Source: Paraescarpia echinospica (Eukaryota > Annelida > Polychaeta > Sabellida > Siboglinidae). Taken from it: a stretch of DNA of 64,000 bases. Shown here piece by piece: positions 57,688 to 64,000 of the stretch (within the stretch, counting starts at the first letter, position 1; each line of letters opens with the position of its first letter). The stretch lies in the NCBI GenBank assembly GCA_020002185.1, contig CM034541.1, positions 46,041,980 through 46,105,979 of the forward strand. The letters are read 5' to 3'. Made by a program: the position numbers and the translations under genes. The notes below the pieces were generated by a model. That model was given only the letters and a program-made list of their open reading frames with translations. It did not search any database and was not told the origin of the DNA.

Positions 57688-60055
57688 GATTGATAACAAT
57701 TCTTTCTTAGCGCAATTTGGTGGTCTAGAGAAAAATTCTCTCTATCACATATTAAAAACGGATGAAATGAATGAAGATGGGGATGTTGAACCATTTTAAC
57801 ATTCACCATACTTCGACGATGATAATTTAATAAACCATTTAACGAACAAACAAAGCAAATTTATCGTGCTAAGCCTAAACTGTCAGAGTTTAAATGCAAA
57901 AATTGACGAAATTAAAATAAAGCTAGAATCATTCAGAAGTAGTGGCTGTGAGATTAATGCTCTATGTTTACAGGAAACATGGCTCGATGAAGAGGCTGAC
58001 ACTTCTTTATTTTAAATAGATGGATATACATTAATATGCCAAGGCACAATCTGTAGTGCACATGCCGGCTTGGCAATCTACCTCAGCAACAAATACAATT
58101 ACAAATATGTAAATATCCGTGCAAATACAGACACTTGGGAAGGTCAATTTATTGAAATAACATGTTGTGCCATGAAGAAAAAAATAATTCTTGGAAATTT
58201 ATATAGACCAATAATATGTAACTATTTTGACACAATCGTTTCACATGGTTTCTTCCCTGAAATTACTATGCCAACACGACTTTCAGAATATCATGGAACA
58301 CTCATTGATAATTTGTTATGCAATTTGTCAAAAGGATTCTTCAAATCCTCAGCTGGTATTTTAGTGAGCAATATTTCTGATCACTTTCCGTACTTTCTGA
58401 GTCTGGATTATGTTGAAACCACTAGTGCAATACCAAGGTTTATACGAATAAAACAACAAAGTCCTTAAAATTGAAATAATAAACTCAAATATTTATAATA
58501 AACTTAACACAGATATTCATGCGGATCCGAAAGAAAACTACAATATCCTCGACGAAATTGTTACTGCAGCTATGGATAAATTTATACCTATTAAAGTAAT
58601 TAAATTTAACAAGTATAAACATAAGAAAACTCCTTGGATTACCAATGGCATTATTGTGTCGATAAAATTTAGAAACAAATTGTATTCGAGAATGAAAACG
58701 ACTCAAGTAAATACAGAGCATTATCATGAACTTAAAACTGACTTACATACTTATAAAAAAATTCTTAAGAGTAATATTAGATTAGCTAAGCAAATGCATT
58801 ACTAATCCAGTTTTGAAAAGCATAAGCATAGTGTTAAAAAGACGTGGTGTTTAATTAAAGAAATTATTCAGAAAAGTCAAAAGAAAGAACCATTTCCAGA
58901 TTTGTTCAAAGTCGATGTGGAAATGATTAGTGACAAATGCATTATTGCAAACAAATTTAACACGTTTTTTTTACTAATGCTGGTCCTACTCTAGCCTCTA
59001 AAACAACTACTAGTGGAGGTAAATCATACAAAGATTACCTGAAAAACCCAATATTGCACACTTTCAGTTTTAATCCGATTGACATGGAAACTACTGTTAA
59101 TACAATTGATCGGTTACCTCCAAAATCAAGTTGTGGAAAAGACGGTATTTCAACACAATTACTAAAATTGATAAAAAATTATATTAGCAAAGCAGTCACT
59201 CTAGTTATTAACCAATCAATAATAACTGGTATTTTTCCAGACAAATAAAAAATTGCAAAAGTCATACCCCTTTTCAAAAAAGGTGATGTTTCTGATTTTA
59301 ACAATTATCGTCCTATTTCTATCCTGCCAGTGATTTCAAATTTTTTTGAAAGGGTTGTGTTTGATCAAATCCACGATTACTTCCATTCTAAAGCGTTATA
59401 CTACAATAGCCAATATGGGTTTAGAAAGAAACATTCTACTGAGCTTGCTACACTCGAAATCATAAACAGAATTATACAAGAACTTGATAAATCGGTTACA
59501 CCAATAAATATATACTTTGATTTATCAAAAGCATTTGAAACAATTGATCACAATATATTGGTACAGAAGTTAAATTACTATGGATTAAATAACAAGGCTC
59601 TGGACCTTTGTAAGAGTTATTTACAAAATCGTAAGCAGTATGTAGAAATTGAAAATGTTAAGTCTAAGGAAATAGTCATCAACACTGGTGTCCGCCAAGG
59701 TTCAATTTTAGGGCTGCTCTTATTTATTATATATATAAATGATATAGCACATTCTAGTGACCTTTTTAAATTCATAACATATGCTGACGACACCTCTCTT
59801 ACTAATACACTAAAAACGTTTAATGATTCAGAAGGCCAAATGCGAAGTGAAAATATTAACAAAGAACTAACAAAGATTAGTAATTGGTTAAAAGCTAATA
59901 AACTGTCACTAAATGCTAAAAAGACTAAATACATGATTTTTCATATGCCTCAAAAGAAAATAGAATACCCTATGTTACAAATAGATGGGGCACACATTGA
60001 ATGTGTAAATTATTTCAATTTTTTAGGCATCACAATAAATAGCCATTTAAACTGA
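57688..60055 (+). pseudogene. LINE E ORF2 endonuclease and reverse transcriptase
   Basis: In one frame from MIDNNSFLAQFGGLEKN, with stops at 57797 and 58013: FIVLSLNCQSLNAKIDEI, ALCLQETWLDEEAD, AGLAIYLSNKYN, IILGNLYRPI. Then comes a deletion of the GDFN-containing part (YRPIICNYFDTIVSHGFFP), then GTLIDNLL and SNISDHFPYFLS. After a frameshift near 58450: PPKSSCGKDGISTQLL, NNYRPISILPVISNFFE, DLSKAFETIDHNILVQKLNY, GVRQGSILGLLLFIIYINDI, FITYADDTS (catalytic motif intact) and FNFLGITINSHLN. 59330-60055 is uninterrupted. Confidence 0.85.
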
Positions 60056-60657
60056 CAGTCATACAAACAAAATATCAAATAAAATCTCTAAAACAATAGG
60101 CATACTAAATAAACTTAAACATTTTTTACCACCTAATACATTATATATTATGTACAATGCTCTTATTCTCCCTCATATTAATTATGGCTTACTTTTATGG
60201 GGTCATCAGGCACATCGAATTTTCAAATTACAGAAAAAAGCAGTACGAATAATATCCTTAAGTAAATATAATGCTCGCACAAGTCCTATTTTTAAAAGAC
60301 TAGTTGCTAAGGTTGGATGACATTTATAAAATCCAACAATTTAAATTTTATTATAAATTAATTAACAATCTTTTACCCTACTACTTCAATGTTTTTCCAA
60401 ACACACACATCTATAATATTCATCAGCACTGCACACGTGAAAGAAATAATCTGTATATGTCCAGATTCAAACATGAATTTGCCAAAAAAATGCATTAGAC
60501 ACAACATAGTTGAGACAGTTAACAATACACCAAGTATTATCATTAATAAAATTTACACCCACAGTCTGTGTGGTTTTTCAACATACACAACAAACTTTTT
60601 TATTTTAAATTATGAATCTTGTTGTCGTATTCATAATTGCTTTATTTGTAATTCGTA
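60056..60657 (+). pseudogene. LINE E ORF2 thumb and C-terminus
   Basis: Frameshifted continuation: SKTIGILNKLKHFLPP, ILPHINYGLLLWG, FKLQKKAVRIISLSKYNART, then LRLDDIYKIQQFKFYYKLIN and the C-terminal RERNNLYMSRFKHEFAKK region, typical of the group. Confidence 0.8.
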
Positions 60658-61012
60658 ATACGTATTGAAATGTATACCTAAGTATCCATATGTACGTCAA
60701 TTATTTGTACAAGAGTATATTTAATCAGTGCTTGTATTATGTATGTATGTTGATACACTGAGTAATTATCAACTGTAAAACAAGGCATATGCTATTCTGA
60801 TTTGTGACATGTAAATTTTGATGTTGATTATACTTATGGGGTGGCTCCTGTGCTAGCGATATTGTATATCTTAATGGGAGTCTCCCGACCTTATCTAGTA
60901 CTCATGTTATTCATTGTGTATATATCGTATTTATAGGTCAAATAAACTGATTCTGATTCTGTGTGTTATTTATGTAAGGAAATGTTAATATTAACGTGTA
61001 TCTATATTCCAG

Positions 61013-61123
61013 TACGCAAAGGCCATCAGCAGCGGACTACCACCATCCAATATACGCCAGTGTCATGACGCAGCATTTCGAAAGGCGGTGTTAGCAGAGT
61101 CCCTGCAATATATGACAGGGTAA
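61013..61123 (+). CDS. Unrecognised gene, terminal exon d
   Basis: After the acceptor tctatattccag, phase 0, 36 codons and TAA at 61121: YAKAISSGLPPSNIRQCHD, then AAFRKAVLAESLQYMTG. With exons a-c it gives a 163-residue C-terminal part of a protein I do not recognise. Phases agree at all three junctions despite a 5-kb and a 5.5-kb intron filled by transposons, which is the main support. A poly(A) signal is not obvious nearby. Confidence 0.6.
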   Translation, partial: YAKAISSGLPPSNIRQCHDAAFRKAVLAESLQYMTG

Positions 61124-61735
61124 TGGCACACACAGTCACTGTGCAGTCATGCTATATATTAATTAATGATTACTTGTTACACTGCTTTTATTTCTGAATA
61201 ATTGAATTTGATATGACTTGGCTGATTAAAAATTATGATAATAATTATACTTTATTTGTAGCAATGTTGCATTGCAAGCGAGTGCAATGTTATATAACGG
61301 GCTACGTGGTTTGGTTCTTAGTAACATATGCCAATCATTTTAGTGTATTCCTTTTGTTTTATGTTACTTTGTTTAATGTAATAACAATCACAGCTTTAGT
61401 TTCATGAGGTTCTCCTAAGTTTAATTTACATTATACTAGATTGTCCATAATGTGACGTAAATATGTATGACCAGAAAGGCTAATGTTATCTACGAGTTAA
61501 TAATTCTTTGTAACAATAGTTTTATTTTTTAATAATTGGATTTCATCACTTGTCTGATTGAACGTAACAATGGACCATATATGTAGAAATATTTTGTTAT
61601 CAACCTTGGCAGTATTACACAAAGAGTTAGTTTTGATCTGTGTAAATTAATTGATTATTGCATTTAAAATTTTATTTAAAATACTATTTGAACTGTTATG
61701 TGACACATAATTATACAAGTTGACATTTTTAACTT
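61124..61735. other. No gene seen
   Basis: AT-rich, probably the 3' UTR or flank of the four-exon gene. Confidence 0.4.
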
Positions 61736-61739
61736 GTGA

Positions 61740-62255
61740 CACCAGACCGCCACGCCGGACGAATTTCGAAAAAATATAAATCAACGAACCATTCCAATGG
61801 GTCCACTAGATCGCACAAAAATGTCTGCCCCATACGTTAAAACTGGCGCAGATAAGTGCCATTTAAAAATTGTGACCTCTATCAGGACGAATTAAAAAAA
61901 ATCTACATTTACAGACTACGCAATGGGCCCGACTGATCACACACGAAATTTCAAATCCGTAACATGACAACTTGACAGAGAGAAGTGTCATTCTAAAAGT
62001 GTGACCTCCCTCGAGACCCCCGCACCGGATGAATTTCGAAAAAAATCTACTACCCCGATGAGTCCGCTAGATAACAAACAAAACCAAATTCATGCATGCC
62101 AAATTGACAGAGATGTGTGTAATTTATAAATTGTTACCTCCAGGTTCCCTACCACTACAATAGGCCCGTTAGATTACACACACAATTTCAGCTTCATACA
62201 TGCCTAACTGACGGAGATATGTGTCATTTAAAAAGCGGAGATTTGTGATTACTAC
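61740..62255. repeat. Imperfect tandem repeat, period about 130, four copies
   Basis: Each unit carries versions of atttcgaaaaaa, aatgggcccactagat, cacacaaaatttca and agatatgtgtcatttaaa, then tgtgacctc. The copies are quite diverged, so the array is old. Confidence 0.7.
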
Positions 62256-62257
62256 GA

Positions 62258-62636
62258 CGCAATTGCCTCCTTTTTCATGGCATCCCTGAACAATAAAAGG
62301 AGACGACGACCAACGCGGTGATCGACCTGTGCAGCAAGTCGCTAGGGGTCACGCTAGACTGCAAAAGCATCGACCGCAGCTATCGACTGGGAAAATCACA
62401 AAGCGATAAACCACGCCCGATCATTGTGAAGTTCGCGCGACACGAACAGCGACAACAGATCTTCGCAGCAAAACGAAAACTGAAAGGAACAAAAAATGTC
62501 ATAACTGAGAACTTAACAAAAGGACGCAGTGTGTTGCTGACGAAAGCGCGATCTGCGGCCGGGGTGCAAGCATCATGGACTATGGACGGTCGCATTGTGT
62601 GTCTACTATCATCTGGACGCAAGGTAAACCTTACCT
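62258..62636 (+). pseudogene. Duplicated internal fragment of LINE E ORF1
   Basis: About 377 bases matching 56124-56501 with only three differences seen, including the same in-frame TAA. It starts and ends inside ORF1 (breaks at cgcaattgcctcc and at aaccttacc), so it is not a normal 5'-truncated insertion. Confidence 0.85.
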
Positions 62637-62955
62637 GAAAACTGCGCCTCTGTGTGAGGAAGCTGTAAGATAAACAACACTCTGACACAATGGCATCAAA
62701 ATAAAACACAACTTTTTTGTAAATAATTACAAGTTAAGCTAATTGTGTGGTTTTGTTATGTATACTAACAGTTACAAAAGTAAGCGTATCATTAACGTAA
62801 ACTATAAAATAAATGGGTCACGCACACTTTCGGCAGATGCCGTGTTTAAGCTGGCCAAAAGCAATAACGTTTGACACGTATACACGTACACGTAATACGC
62901 AAAAAGGAACCAGAACTTATTTTCAGACCGGAACTTACTTGCAGACCGGTACACC
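62637..62955. other. No gene seen
   Basis: Spacer between the ORF1 fragment and peptide unit 3. Confidence 0.4.
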
Positions 62956-63160
62956 GGCACCGACTAGTCTTCTCACGCTTCAAATAATCCGCGACAAATA
63001 TTCGTTAATATTGTGTGTGTATGTGTGTATGTGTGCGTGCGTGCGTGCGTGCGTGTGTGTGTGTGTGTGTGTGTGTTGTGCGCTGTCTTGGCGACCTGGA
63101 GTGTCTGCATTTAGCCGCTGTGTTGTTTATCGTTTTTCGTCAGTTTTCATTCAAGGACGT

Positions 63161-63904
63161 TATATATCTTCTTCTTCTTCACAATCTTGTGGTTACTTCT
63201 ATCCAGAAGAATATTCCACAGTTTGTTGCACATGCGCGGTTTAAAAGGGTTGATAAAAACAGCGTTTATTTTTTTATTCTTTTTTAAGAGGGTGTGTCTA
63301 GGTAGTATTTTTTACCCAGACCTCAACTGCCGCTTTGAAGGCTGTGAAGGTGCTGGTCGAGGAAGCTTTGTCGGGGATCTTGTTCCATAAACGGATGGCT
63401 GAGGGGAAGAAGGAGTGGAGGTGCGTGTTTGTTCTGGAGTGAGGCAGGAGGAGCTTGTTGGGCTGTCCCCTGGTGATGCGGTTGTTTGTTGTCAGTGTAC
63501 CCTCAGTTGGCGTGATATCCACAAGTCCACTCATTATCTTGTACGTAAAGGTGGCCTTGTTGACAGTTCTTCTTTCTTGGAGGGTCTGTACTTGTAGTCT
63601 GTTTACAAGTTCTGTGGCACTGGTATAGTGGTTAAAATCATGGTAGATTCTCCTCGCGGCACGGCGCTGGACAGCTTCGATGGTGTTTACCAGGTGTTGC
63701 TGGTGGGGATCCCAAACGACACGGGGCGGACCAGTCCTTTGTAGCAATGTGAGTGCACCTATGGAGGGCACCCTTTAAGGTTTCTGTATATGAAAGCACT
63801 TGTACGGTTTGCCTTGTCAGTGGTGGTCTGTATGTGGTTTCCCCAGTGGAGGTCAGCGGTCAGCTCTACACCTAGGTGTTCGGCGCTGGTGACTCTCTAT
63901 ATAT
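63161..63904 (-). mobile_element. LINE F fragment with GAA tail and target duplication
   Basis: Minus strand: RVTSAEHLGVELTADLHWGN (connection), PPRVVWDPHQQHLVNTIEAV, QRRAARRIYHDFNHYTSATE, LQVQTLQERRTVNKATF and SFFPSAIRLWNKIPDKASST, then a stop. This is the C-terminal quarter of a LINE RT and is uninterrupted in 63298-63771. The 3' tail reads (GAA)n on the minus strand, at 63168-63180. The 7-mer tatatat flanks both sides (63161-63167 and 63898-63904), fitting a target duplication. Confidence 0.85.
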
Positions 63905-63927
63905 GTTCGTCGAGATGTAGTAAGAAG

Positions 63928-63987
63928 ATGTGCGGCAGAACAACCAAAGTTTTGGCCGTTCTATGGACAATTCTGCTCGTTGTGTGA
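63928..63987 (+). pseudogene. Secretory peptide ORF, copy 3, broken
   Basis: The first ATG of the family is changed to AAG; the next ATG (63928) gives MCGRTTKVLAVLWTILLVV and a TGA at 63985. Compared with copy 2, small indels in the gtgtgag region shift the frame just after the hydrophobic core. The leader is separated by LINE F. Confidence 0.55.
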
Positions 63988-64000
63988 GTACGTGGTGAGC

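Larger units (their letters stand above)
55490..60965 (+). mobile_element. LINE E, near full length, two ORFs plus spacer
   Basis: ORF1 55664-56533, a 1.15-kb spacer with a long hydrophobic ORF, ORF2 57688 to about 60490, then a 3' UTR ending aataaactgattctgattct. The 5' boundary is approximate. It lies in the intron between exons c and d of the four-exon gene, in the same orientation. CR1/Jockey-type. It is inactive: stops in ORF1 and ORF2, deletion in the endonuclease. Confidence 0.85.
62956..64000 (+). repeat. Peptide-gene repeat unit, copy 3, interrupted
   Basis: The leader (ccgactagtcttctcacg, (TG)n at 63012-63077, aaggacgttatat) matches copy 2 to 63167. LINE F sits at 63168-63897 and the unit resumes at 63898 with tgttcgtcgagatgtag. 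The unit runs off the window. Confidence 0.8.

Overview
This is a piece of animal nuclear genome, AT-rich, repeat-dense, with long introns, GT-AG splice junctions and one 1,000-base assembly gap (22301-23300). An aquaglyceroporin gene cut into short exons, many decayed APE-type LINEs with microsatellite tails, a tRNA-derived SINE, a Gypsy element and a tesmin/CXC-type multi-copy gene family suggest an invertebrate, probably a lophotrochozoan such as a mollusc. That assignment is inference. No bacterial features, CRISPR arrays or rRNA genes were seen.

Real gene content is small. (1) An aquaglyceroporin gene on the minus strand has exon 1 at 44324-44437, exon 2 at 27736-27862 and exon 3 (first NPA box) at 26236-26373. 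Later exons are not visible; some may lie in the gap. A second exon 1 at 13594-13707 belongs to a paralogue whose other exons lie outside the window. (2) An unrecognised plus-strand gene has four phase-compatible exons (49722-49850, 54831-54934, 55313-55461, 61013-61123, the last with the stop). A Gypsy element sits in one of its introns and a LINE in another. (3) A small secretory-type peptide gene is present three times (90, 29826, 63928), intact only in the middle copy. (4) A decayed tesmin/CXC-family gene lies at about 34046-36738. (5) A two-exon ORF lies inside a terminal-inverted-repeat element at 562-4138.

Layout. 0-10 kb: peptide copy 1, the 3.6-kb inverted-repeat element, then LINE A (4584-10249), which carries a 1.6-kb hAT-like element and a SINE. 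10-14 kb: paralogous block ending in aquaporin exon 1-prime. 15.5-19.5 kb: about 94 copies of a 42-bp repeat. 21-26 kb: MITE, GA tract, gap, LINE tail, 86-bp and 34-bp arrays. 26-28 kb: aquaporin exons 3 and 2. 28.6 kb: foldback element. 29.5-30 kb: peptide copy 2. 30.8-41.7 kb: LINE B, apparently split by a 9.2-kb block holding the tesmin-like gene and LINE C. 41.7-44.6 kb: second copy of the paralogous block with aquaporin exon 1. 47.6-49.5 kb: LINE D and a 19-bp array. 49.7-61.1 kb: the four-exon gene with Gypsy and LINE E. 61.7-64 kb: a roughly 130-bp array, a duplicated ORF1 fragment, and peptide copy 3 broken by LINE F.

The most informative pattern is a tandem duplication of roughly 30 kb: aquaporin exon 1 recurs 30.7 kb apart, and peptide copies recur 29.7 and 34.1 kb apart. 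LINE A and LINE B end at the same paralogous site. Differences between the two copies (hAT, SINE with empty site, 99-bp in-place inversion, 9.2-kb insertion) give a relative history of the events.
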